Positions 1 to 4,983 of a DNA stretch of 7,403 nucleotides are shown in pieces (the stretch's first letter is position 1; each line of letters opens with the position of its first letter). Below the pieces are notes generated by a model, which worked only from the letters and a program-made list of their open reading frames with translations, was not told where the DNA came from and ran no database searches. A program made the translations under genes and the position numbers. This DNA is from Syntrophomonadaceae bacterium (GTDB lineage: Bacteria; Bacillota; Syntrophomonadia; Syntrophomonadales; Syntrophomonadaceae): the NCBI GenBank assembly GCA_012522705.1, contig JAAYJY010000163.1, positions 1 through 7,403 of the forward strand, written 5' to 3'.

Positions 1-62
1 GCAATAAAGATACCCTGCCGGGGGTAGAGCAGGAAATGTCCCGTTGGTGGGGTAATCGATAA
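1..62 (+). CDS. 3' end of an unidentified upstream gene (partial)
   Basis: One frame (codons starting at base 3) is open from the window edge to a TAA at 60-62. It encodes 19 residues ending in MSRWWGNR. The stop overlaps the dut start as TAATG, the usual sign of translational coupling in an operon. The fragment carries no recognisable motif. In Bacillus and many Clostridia the gene just before the dut/ymxH neighbourhood is an M16-family zinc peptidase (MlpA-like), so that is the best guess, but it rests on gene order alone. The other two frames are closed by stops within the first 50 bases. Confidence 0.5.
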   Translation, partial: NKDTLPGVEQEMSRWWGNR

Positions 63-499
63 TGGAAGTGCAGATAAGCCGACTCCATTCGTTCGATTTG
101 CCATTGCCTCGTTTCATGACCCCGGGAGCGGCGGGTATGGACATTTATGCTGCCAATGCCGAGCCGGTAATAATCGGGGTGCGGCAGCGGGTGTTGGTTC
201 CTACCGGAATTGCCCTGGCTCTGCCCCAGGACTGTGAAGCCCAGATCAGGCCCCGCAGCGGCCTGGCCCTCAATCACGGGCTGACCCTCCTCAACAGCCC
301 GGGGACCATTGACTCTGATTACCGGGGGGAAATCAAGCTTATTGTTATAAATCTGGGGGACAAAGAGTATACATTACTCAGAGGAGAACGAATCGCCCAG
401 ATGATCTTTACCCGGGTAATCAAGCCGGAGTTGATTGAGGTGGAATCCCTCGGCAACACCGAACGGGGATCGGGGGGATTTGGGCACACCGGTATATAG
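62..499 (+). CDS. dut: dUTP diphosphatase (dUTPase), trimeric type
   Basis: This enzyme hydrolyses dUTP to dUMP and pyrophosphate, keeping uracil out of DNA and supplying dUMP for thymidylate synthesis. The 145-residue protein is a normal length for the homotrimeric all-beta family and shows all five family motifs in order. Motif 1 is AAGMDIYA (23-30). Motif 2 is RPRSGLA (63-69). Motif 3 is GTIDSDYRG (81-89), with D84 in the position of the catalytic aspartate. Motif 4 is RGERIAQ (107-113). Motif 5 is the glycine-rich RGSGGFGHTG (135-144) that closes over the nucleotide. The ATG at 62 overlaps the previous stop, and a GGTGGGG stretch just upstream serves as ribosome binding site. The ymxH-like gene follows after 12 nt, so the two are probably co-transcribed. 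Nothing appears damaged or missing. Confidence 0.97.
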   Translation: MEVQISRLHSFDLPLPRFMTPGAAGMDIYAANAEPVIIGVRQRVLVPTGIALALPQDCEAQIRPRSGLALNHGLTLLNSPGTIDSDYRGEIKLIVINLGDKEYTLLRGERIAQMIFTRVIKPELIEVESLGNTERGSGGFGHTGI

Positions 500-511
500 G
501 GGGTAGGAAAG

Positions 512-781
512 ATGCGCCTGAACGACTTGGTAGGCAAAGAGATGGTAAACATTTATGACGGGATGAGGATGGGTACGGTGGGTGAATCCGACCTGCTCCT
601 GGACCAGGAGAGCGGACAGATCGTATCCATAGTACTGCCCAACCGGGGCAACATGTTGACCTTCTGGACCGACCGCCAGAAATTGGTCATACCTTGGGAA
701 GCGGTCAAAAAGATCGGCCGCGAAGTGATCGTGGTGGAACTGGACAATACCCATATGCGCCTCAAGAATAATTCTGTTTGA
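512..781 (+). CDS. ymxH: YlmC/YmxH-family PRC-barrel protein
   Basis: The 89-residue protein has the opening MRLNDLVGKEMVNIYDG and the body typical of the YlmC/YmxH family. This is a single PRC-barrel fold: alternating short beta strands, a GxVGESDLLLD segment (about 21-31), a GQIVSIVLP strand (35-43), and IPWEAVKKIG (60-69) before the last strand. Family members are small cytoplasmic proteins, often listed as sporulation-associated because of their gene neighbourhood. Their molecular role is not established. In Bacillus ymxH follows the M16 peptidase gene mlpA and precedes the dipicolinate synthase genes; here it follows dut. The GGGGGTAGGAAAG stretch in front of the ATG serves as ribosome binding site. 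There is no close downstream partner: about 210 non-coding bases follow. The family assignment is firm; the choice of ymxH over ylmC rests on context. Confidence 0.85.
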   Translation: MRLNDLVGKEMVNIYDGMRMGTVGESDLLLDQESGQIVSIVLPNRGNMLTFWTDRQKLVIPWEAVKKIGREVIVVELDNTHMRLKNNSV

Positions 782-828
782 TCGTTGCCAGGAACCTAAA
801 CCATTCGGGCTTGGCTATATACAGTAAT

Positions 829-874
829 AAACCGTTCTGGCTGTGCACTATGGTGTGCACGGAAAGGGCGGTTT
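829..874 (+). terminator. 46-nt hairpin after ymxH, possible terminator
   Basis: The arms pair along almost their whole length. Ten pairs (829-838 with 865-874, two of them G-U) are followed by a 2x2 internal loop (GG 839-840 facing AA 863-864). Eight more pairs (841-848 with 855-862, one G-U) close a 6-nt loop. The inner stem contains GTGCAC on both sides. It lies 48 nt after the ymxH stop and before the guaB promoter, where a terminator is expected. The T tract is poor: TTTT at 872-875, mostly inside the stem, then GTCA. It may therefore be a weak terminator, an RNA-stabilising 3' end or another structured element. Confidence 0.45.
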
Positions 875-934
875 TGTCATGTGGGGAGAGTGGCTATCTG
901 GATGATCTTTCCCGTCTATGGTTTGGACCTTCTA

Positions 935-963
935 TTGATAATTGGGTTACAATAGTATATTAT
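935..963 (+). promoter_or_regulatory. Sigma-A-type promoter for guaB
   Basis: TTGATA at 935-940 matches 5 of 6 bases of the -35 consensus. After a 17-nt spacer, TATTAT at 958-963 matches 5 of 6 bases of the -10 consensus. A perfect TATAAT sits three bases further on (961-966), but its 20-nt spacing to TTGATA is less favourable. Either choice starts transcription near 970-973, about 20 nt before the guaB start codon. The promoter is read from sequence only. Confidence 0.6.
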
Positions 964-965
964 AA

Positions 966-979
966 TCTGAAATTTCAGA
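966..979. promoter_or_regulatory. 14-bp perfect palindrome at the guaB transcription start
   Basis: TCTGAAATTTCAGA is identical to its reverse complement. It overlaps the end of the alternative -10 box, the probable transcription start and the first bases of the guaB ribosome binding site. That position suits a repressor operator. In RNA it could form five pairs with an AAUU loop next to the ribosome binding site. No known regulator motif was recognised. Confidence 0.4.
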
Positions 980-985
980 AGGAGG
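977..985 (+). promoter_or_regulatory. guaB ribosome binding site, fixing the GTG start
   Basis: AGAAGGAGG is near-perfect anti-16S complementarity, 8 nt before GTG 994. It decides between that start and the longer in-frame open region that extends back to 778. The extension would add 72 residues not found in the IMP dehydrogenase family and would run through the promoter and the hairpin. Confidence 0.85.
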
Positions 986-993
986 CCAAACCA

Positions 994-2448
994 GTGACAG
1001 ACAGATTCAGCAAAGAAGGTCTTACCTTTGATGATGTTTTACTTTTACCCGGACATTCTGTCGTGATGCCCCAGGATGTAGATGTTTCCACCCGTCTGAC
1101 CAAAAAAGTGCGCTTGGAGACTCCGATCATGAGTGCGGGTATGGATACGGTCACCGAGGCGCGGATGGCAATCGCCATGTCCCGTGAAGGCGGCATTGGA
1201 ATTATTCATAAAAACATGACCATTGAGGAACAGGCCCGGATGGTGGATCGGGTAAAACGCTCCGAACATGGAGTCATTTCGGACCCCTTTTTTCTTGCTC
1301 CGGACAATAAGGTTAATGATGCCCTGCGCATAATGGAACACTACCATATATCCGGAGTGCCCATCACCGAAGGCCGGAAACTGGTGGGCATCCTGACCAA
1401 CCGTGACCTGCGCTTCGAGACTGACTTTGAGCAACCCATCAGGAATATAATGACCAGTGAAAGGTTGGTTACCGCTCCGGTCGGCACCACAATGGAAGAG
1501 GCCATGCAGCTGCTGCGCAAGTATAAGATAGAGAAGCTTCCCCTGGTTGATGAGGACTTCAGCCTGATGGGGCTGATCACTATCAAAGATATAGAGAAAA
1601 CCCACAAATATCCCCGGGCGGCCAAGGATAGCCGGGGGAGACTGATCGTAGGGGCCGCGGTGGGAATTACCCGCGACACTATGGAAAGGGTGGAAGCCCT
1701 CAAGGACGCTGGCGTCGATGTATTGGTGGTTGATACCGCTCACGGTCACTCCGAGGGTGTCCTCCAGATGGTCAGACAGATAAAAAACCGGTTCCCCTCA
1801 TTGGAATTGGTGGGTGGCAATGTCGGCACCGGAGAGGCCACCCAGGCACTTATAGAGGCCGGCGCCGATGCCATCAAGGTTGGAATAGGACCTGGCTCTA
1901 TCTGCACTACCCGTGTCATAGCCGGGATCGGTATCCCCCAGATAACGGCGGTGTTGGATTGTGCCAGAGTGGCCAGCAAGTATGATGTCCCCATCATCGC
2001 CGACGGGGGTATCAAATATTCCGGTGACATCGTCAAGGCCATCGCTGCTGGCGCCGATGTAGTTATGATGGGCAATCTGCTGGCAGGCACTGAAGAGAGT
2101 CCCGGTGAAGAAGTGGTGCTGCAGGGACGCCGCTACAAGGTCTACCGGGGAATGGGTTCCATCGACGCTATGGTTGAAGGCAGCAGCGACCGTTATTTCC
2201 AGGAAGGCGCGCAGAAACTGGTGCCGGAAGGCATCGAAGGGCGCATACCATTCAAAGGTTCGGTATCCGAAACCATCTTCCAACTGGTGGGAGGACTCAG
2301 GGCTGGGATGGGATATTGCGGGGTCGTAAACTTAGAAGAATTAAAAACCCAAACAAAATTTATCCGCATAACTAATGCTGGTTTGACCGAAAGCCATCCT
2401 CACGATGTTTTTATTACCAAAGAGGCTCCCAACTACCAGGTTCTCTAG
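994..2448 (+). CDS. guaB: IMP dehydrogenase
   Basis: GuaB oxidises IMP to XMP with NAD+, the committed step of guanine nucleotide synthesis, in the cytoplasm as a tetramer or octamer. From the GTG at 994 the protein has 484 residues, the normal bacterial length. It opens with the family N-terminus (FSKEGLTFDDVLLLPG). The (beta/alpha)8 barrel is interrupted by a two-CBS Bateman regulatory domain at about residues 93-207, including GVPITEG, VGILTNRDLR and LMGLITIKDI. The catalytic loop GPGSICTTR (299-307) carries C304, which forms the covalent XMP intermediate. DGGI (337-340) lies in the IMP phosphate-binding region. YRGMGS (384-389) starts the mobile flap, and the Arg-Tyr pair R400-Y401 supplies the general base. 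Nothing is truncated. An MgtC-like gene follows after 2 nt, so the two probably share a transcript. Confidence 0.98.
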   Translation: MTDRFSKEGLTFDDVLLLPGHSVVMPQDVDVSTRLTKKVRLETPIMSAGMDTVTEARMAIAMSREGGIGIIHKNMTIEEQARMVDRVKRSEHGVISDPFFLAPDNKVNDALRIMEHYHISGVPITEGRKLVGILTNRDLRFETDFEQPIRNIMTSERLVTAPVGTTMEEAMQLLRKYKIEKLPLVDEDFSLMGLITIKDIEKTHKYPRAAKDSRGRLIVGAAVGITRDTMERVEALKDAGVDVLVVDTAHGHSEGVLQMVRQIKNRFPSLELVGGNVGTGEATQALIEAGADAIKVGIGPGSICTTRVIAGIGIPQITAVLDCARVASKYDVPIIADGGIKYSGDIVKAIAAGADVVMMGNLLAGTEESPGEEVVLQGRRYKVYRGMGSIDAMVEGSSDRYFQEGAQKLVPEGIEGRIPFKGSVSETIFQLVGGLRAGMGYCGVVNLEELKTQTKFIRITNAGLTESHPHDVFITKEAPNYQVL

Positions 2449-2450
2449 TC

Positions 2451-2909
2451 GTGGCAACATATTTACTGCGGCTGGCGTTGGCCGGGATAGCCGGATTCCT
2501 TTTGGGGTTGGTTAGTAACCGGCAGGATAAAACTAAATCCAGCGCTGTATTTGCCATTGTCTGCATAAGCTCTGCCTTGCTTTTTATAGTGGCCCTCGGA
2601 GTATTCCAGAAGGCTCCCGGCATAGGAGATCCGGCCCGTTTGATCGCCCAAGTCCTGTCGGCGTTGGGATTTTTATTCGCCGGAATAGTCTGGATAGGCA
2701 GGGACAAGCGAGTGGAAGGGACCAATACCGCCGCGGCCTTACTGCTGACCGCATTGGTCGGCATGCTGATTGGCGCCGGCCGGCATCAAGTTACATTGGC
2801 AGGTGTACTCCTATTTGTTATTATCTATTGGTTATCGGATTGGATCAGATTGGAATTCCGAGGGAAAAGGGTGCGTGATAATGCCGGGGAGAAAAATCCC
2901 CCCGGCTGA
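2451..2909 (+). CDS. Divergent MgtC/SapB-like integral membrane protein
   Basis: The 152-residue hydrophobic protein has about five membrane segments (roughly 4-22, 31-51, 64-82, 92-109, 114-130) and a charged C-terminal tail. Segments matching the MgtC/SapB family are RLALAGIAGFLLGL (7-20), GDPARLIAQVLSALGFLFAG (59-78) and VEGTNTAAALLLTALVGMLIGAG (88-110). These correspond to the family's RIAAQVxxGIGFLGAG and VxGLTTAA blocks. The GLER and GLRTHxLV signatures of typical members are not kept: VSNRQ and KTKSSAVFAI occupy those places. There is no C-terminal cytoplasmic domain, as in short SapB-type proteins. MgtC proteins are linked to growth in low magnesium and to control of membrane energetics, but whether this variant shares that role is unknown. 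GTG starts 2 nt after the guaB stop with only a weak AGG (2438-2440) as ribosome site, which suggests translational coupling to guaB. Confidence 0.75.
   Translation: MATYLLRLALAGIAGFLLGLVSNRQDKTKSSAVFAIVCISSALLFIVALGVFQKAPGIGDPARLIAQVLSALGFLFAGIVWIGRDKRVEGTNTAAALLLTALVGMLIGAGRHQVTLAGVLLFVIIYWLSDWIRLEFRGKRVRDNAGEKNPPG
2883..2906. terminator. GC-rich hairpin between convergent genes
   Basis: GCCGGGG (2883-2889) pairs perfectly with CCCCGGC (2900-2906) around a 10-nt A-rich loop. It covers the last codons of the MgtC-like gene and sits 30 nt beyond the stop of the convergent SASP gene, so it could act on both transcripts. Neither side is followed by a T tract, so an intrinsic terminator is only possible, not shown. 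Confidence 0.35.
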
Positions 2910-2935
2910 TGCGGGCTATTCAAAATCTATGGCAG

Positions 2936-3109
2936 TTATCGGGGAACGACGCCACGTTCAGCTATTTCAATGGCTTTGGCAACCATGTTGCCGCAGTCCC
3001 TGGAACTGACATCGCCCCATCCCCGGCTGGCTACAACCTGGTCAACTCCCAATTCTCGGGCAATTTCATATTTGAGCTGCTCGGACATGATACCGCGTCT
3101 TCTAGCCAA
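2936..3109 (-). CDS. Small acid-soluble spore protein, alpha/beta type (SspF-like)
   Basis: This 57-residue protein begins MARRRGIMSEQLKYEIAREL and contains RGWGDVSSRDCGNMVAKAI. It is a clear member of the alpha/beta-type SASP family (PF00269), and the MxRRRG opening and GWG segment place it with the SspF-like branch. These proteins coat spore DNA in the forespore, protect it from UV and chemicals, and supply amino acids on germination. Helix 1 is at about 9-21 (SEQLKYEIARELG). The DNA-binding helix 2 (36-52) carries the SRDxGNMV core and ends AIEIAER. The start is TTG, supported by AAGGAGGG six nt upstream; the next in-frame ATG (residue 8) would remove the conserved RRRG start. C39 replaces the alanine usual in RDAGN. 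The gene converges on the MgtC-like gene (26-nt gap) and diverges from the radical SAM gene. Expression late in the forespore is expected for the family. Confidence 0.93.
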   Translation of the reverse strand: MARRRGIMSEQLKYEIARELGVDQVVASRGWGDVSSRDCGNMVAKAIEIAERGVVPR

Positions 3110-3115
3110 CTGATA

Positions 3116-3123
3116 CCCTCCTT
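3116..3123 (-). promoter_or_regulatory. Ribosome binding site of the SASP gene
   Basis: Read on the minus strand this is AAGGAGGG, six nt before the TTG at 3109. Its strength and spacing are the main reasons for choosing the TTG start over the internal ATG. Confidence 0.85.
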
Positions 3124-3138
3124 ATCAACAGCCCGCAA

Positions 3139-3169
3139 TATTTATTCTCTCTTGGAAAGCGGTTTATGA
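3139..3169 (-). promoter_or_regulatory. Possible forespore sigma (SigG/SigF-like) promoter
   Basis: On the minus strand, TCATAA (3164-3169) and GAGAATAAATA (3139-3149) resemble the -35 and -10 elements of SigG/SigF promoters, with about 17 nt between TCATAA and AATAAATA. This would place the start some 20-25 nt before the SASP TTG. The match is loose and is proposed mainly because this gene class uses such promoters. Confidence 0.3.
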
Positions 3170-3196
3170 TGCTGATAAAATAATTAAATAAATGTA

Positions 3197-3225
3197 ATGA
3201 ATTGGCTTATTAAAGCCGCTATAAT
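3197..3225 (+). promoter_or_regulatory. Promoter for the radical SAM gene
   Basis: A perfect TATAAT lies at 3220-3225. The hexamer 17 nt upstream (ATGAAT, 3197-3202) is a poor -35, so an activator or an atypical -35 may be needed. A short inverted repeat, GGCTT (3204-3208) and AAGCC (3213-3217), fills the spacer and could bind a regulator. Transcription would start near 3232, about 56 nt before the gene. Confidence 0.4.
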
Positions 3226-3287
3226 AGTATAGGGTCGCTGCGGCGGTCCCAACGATTATTTTAATGGTTTTACCAGGAGGTACCCAG

Positions 3288-4166
3288 ATGAGATATGAAG
3301 GTAATGTTTTCCGGCCGCCCAGTGAGGCCCGGAGCTATATACTACAGTGTACGGTGGGCTGTTCCCACAACCGCTGCACTTTTTGTTCAATGTATAAAGA
3401 TAAGAAATACCGGGTACGGGATCTGGCCGAAATCATGGCGGACATACGCTTGGCCGGAGAGTATTATGGCGATTTGTACAAAGTGTTCCTGGCCGATGGC
3501 GATGCTCTGGCCATGCCTACCAGCGATTTGCTGGAGATATTGGCCGCACTCTATCAGACTTTCCCCAGCCTCAAACATGTAGGCATCTATGCCAGCCCGG
3601 ACAGCATCCTGGGCAAAAGCCCGGAGGATCTTATAAAACTGAAAGAAGCCGGGATAACCATGGCCTACCTGGGGGTTGAAACTGGCGACCGCAAGCTGCT
3701 GGAGGATATCCGCAAAGGTGTTACCTATGAAGAAATGGTGGAAGCAGGGCGGAAAGTGAGAGAGGCGGGGATACTGCTATCAGTTACCATCATATTGGGA
3801 TTGGCCGGGAGAACCCCGCAGGCGGTCGACCATGCCCGCAATACCGCCAGGATTTTAAACGAAATCAACCCTGATTATATTGGTGCCCTGACCCTCATGC
3901 TGGAGCCTAAAACAGAGATGTACCGGCGGCTCCAACGCGGTGAATTTGAACTGCCCAACCCCTTCGAGATACTCGATGAGCTGAGGTTGATCATTCAGGG
4001 GCTGGAAGTACAGGGCACTGAATTCCGCAGTAATCACGCCTCCAATTATCTGGCTATCAAAGGGAGACTGCCGGAGGATAAGCAGAAGATATTGGCTCTG
4101 ATCAACAACATCATTGACACCAACGACCGCAGCTATCTGCGTCCCGAATATATGCGGGGCTTATAG
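3288..4166 (+). CDS. Radical SAM protein of unknown substrate
   Basis: The 292-residue protein belongs to the radical SAM superfamily: a [4Fe-4S] cluster cleaves S-adenosylmethionine to make a 5'-deoxyadenosyl radical. The cluster motif is near the N-terminus, GCSHNRCTFCSMYKD, with C25, C30 and C33. The spacing is CX4CX2C rather than the textbook CX3CX2C, and C21 adds a fourth cysteine. FLADGDAL (67-74) matches the SAM-binding strand region, and LGVETGD (128-134) and TIILGLAG (167-174) match later barrel strands. The opening MRYEGNVFRPPSEA is, as I recall, shared by a set of uncharacterised clostridial proteins. There is no B12, SPASM or TRAM domain, so it is a compact single-domain enzyme. 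The ATG at 3288 has AGGAGG (3275-3280) 7 nt upstream and is preferred to an in-frame ATG at 3264. The DUF47 gene follows after 52 nt. The reaction cannot be inferred. Confidence 0.85.
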   Translation: MRYEGNVFRPPSEARSYILQCTVGCSHNRCTFCSMYKDKKYRVRDLAEIMADIRLAGEYYGDLYKVFLADGDALAMPTSDLLEILAALYQTFPSLKHVGIYASPDSILGKSPEDLIKLKEAGITMAYLGVETGDRKLLEDIRKGVTYEEMVEAGRKVREAGILLSVTIILGLAGRTPQAVDHARNTARILNEINPDYIGALTLMLEPKTEMYRRLQRGEFELPNPFEILDELRLIIQGLEVQGTEFRSNHASNYLAIKGRLPEDKQKILALINNIIDTNDRSYLRPEYMRGL

Positions 4167-4182
4167 AAGCAATAAACATAAT

Positions 4183-4191
4183 GGGCATCAT
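4183..4191. repeat. 9-bp direct repeat, copy 1 (GGGCATCAT)
   Basis: GGGCATCAT lies upstream of the DUF47 gene and recurs at 4846-4854, directly after its stop codon. It runs into a 10-bp palindrome, CATGATCATG (4189-4198). The significance is unclear; it may be chance. Confidence 0.4.
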
Positions 4192-4218
4192 GATCATGGA
4201 AGGTTAGGGAGGAGACAA

Positions 4219-4845
4219 ATGGCACTGTTTGGCAACAAGGATGAGAACCTGTTCTTTCTGTTTTCGGAGAGCGCCCGGGTGGTCTTGAATGGCGGCGATA
4301 TCCTCAATGATGTAGTGGAAAACTATGAGAACCTGGATAGCAAAATGGCTGCCATGACCACTTTGGAAAACGAAGGGGACCGGATCATCGAGACCCTGGT
4401 GCGCAAGCTGCATACCAGTTTCATTCTGCCATTTGACCGTGAGGATGCGCTGCAGTTGGTGCAGAAGCTGGCCAACACCCTTGACTACATCACCGGCATC
4501 ATAGACATCATGTGCCTGGTCAAGGAGGGAAAGCCCAATATACGCATCAAGCTAATGATTGATGTATTGTACGAAGCCCTCGTTTTGCAAAAAAAGGCCA
4601 TAGAACTGCTGCCCAAACTGGAAAAAAACCGGACTATGATGTTGCAGTACTGTGAACAGATACGACAATTGGAACACAAACAAGACAAATACTACCGTCA
4701 GGGCTTGGGGGATCTGTTCGAGAACGAGAAAAATGCGGTCCGGATATTAAAATGGCGTGGGGTCTACGAACACATTGAGATGGCCCAGGACCACATAGAA
4801 GATGTGGCCATTTTGCTGCGCAATATAGCTATCAAATATTCATAA
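4219..4845 (+). CDS. DUF47 family protein (PhoU-like, YkaA/Pit-accessory type)
   Basis: The 208-residue all-helical protein matches the DUF47/PhoU-related family in length and pattern. It has an N-terminal FGNKDENLFFLFSESA segment, amphipathic helices throughout and no membrane segment. Metal-binding style ExxxD motifs recur at E50-D54 (ENEGD), E152-D156 (EHKQD) and E187-D191 (EMAQD), with ED again at 194-195. Family members are soluble partners of Pit-type phosphate transporters and are usually encoded directly before a pit gene. Here the next gene is corA on the opposite strand, so the expected partner is absent locally. GGGAGGAG (4207-4214) sits 4 nt before the ATG at 4219; an in-frame upstream extension overlapping the radical SAM gene is rejected. 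A role in phosphate or metal-phosphate uptake is inferred from family, not shown. Confidence 0.88.
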   Translation: MALFGNKDENLFFLFSESARVVLNGGDILNDVVENYENLDSKMAAMTTLENEGDRIIETLVRKLHTSFILPFDREDALQLVQKLANTLDYITGIIDIMCLVKEGKPNIRIKLMIDVLYEALVLQKKAIELLPKLEKNRTMMLQYCEQIRQLEHKQDKYYRQGLGDLFENEKNAVRILKWRGVYEHIEMAQDHIEDVAILLRNIAIKYS

Positions 4846-4854
4846 GGGCATCAT
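4846..4854. repeat. 9-bp direct repeat, copy 2 (GGGCATCAT)
   Basis: This is identical to 4183-4191 and begins at the first base after the DUF47 stop codon. The two copies frame the gene exactly. Confidence 0.4.
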
Positions 4855-4983
4855 CGGGCCGTCCCAACAGCGGGCAAAAAGTCTGTTTCCTGGCAGGCAT
4901 TCCCGGTTAATGCAGTTTTAGAGTTTTATTTACTCGCTCTGAGCTCATGTTCGACACTCAAACCAGCGTTTTGCTCTGGCCCT
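4855..4983. other. Intergenic region between convergent DUF47 and corA genes
   Basis: No coding potential or RNA gene was seen. A terminator is expected for both converging genes, but the only candidates are weak. CCAG (4963-4966) pairs with CTGG (4976-4979) around a 9-nt loop, followed on the minus strand by just three T. An AT-rich patch at 4916-4932 lacks a proper stem. Confidence 0.4.

Noticed and set aside
801..840. PurBox-like sequences upstream of guaB (CCATTCGGG and AAACCGTTC)
   Set aside because: They match the AWWWCCGAACWWT consensus poorly, and one core is changed. They lie about 100 nt upstream of the guaB promoter.
778..993. N-terminal extension of the guaB reading frame back to 778
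   Set aside because: The frame is open, but it would add 72 residues foreign to IMP dehydrogenases and cross a hairpin and a promoter. A near-perfect ribosome site precedes GTG 994.
1045..1749. 234-codon open frame antisense to guaB
   Set aside because: Guanine- and cytosine-rich third positions of guaB create long antisense frames. The translation shows no family motif and guaB itself is unambiguous.
4114..4218. Extended start of the DUF47 frame at 4114
   Set aside because: It would overlap the radical SAM gene by 53 bases and add a His-rich stretch. GGGAGGAG before ATG 4219 and the family N-terminus favour the shorter form.
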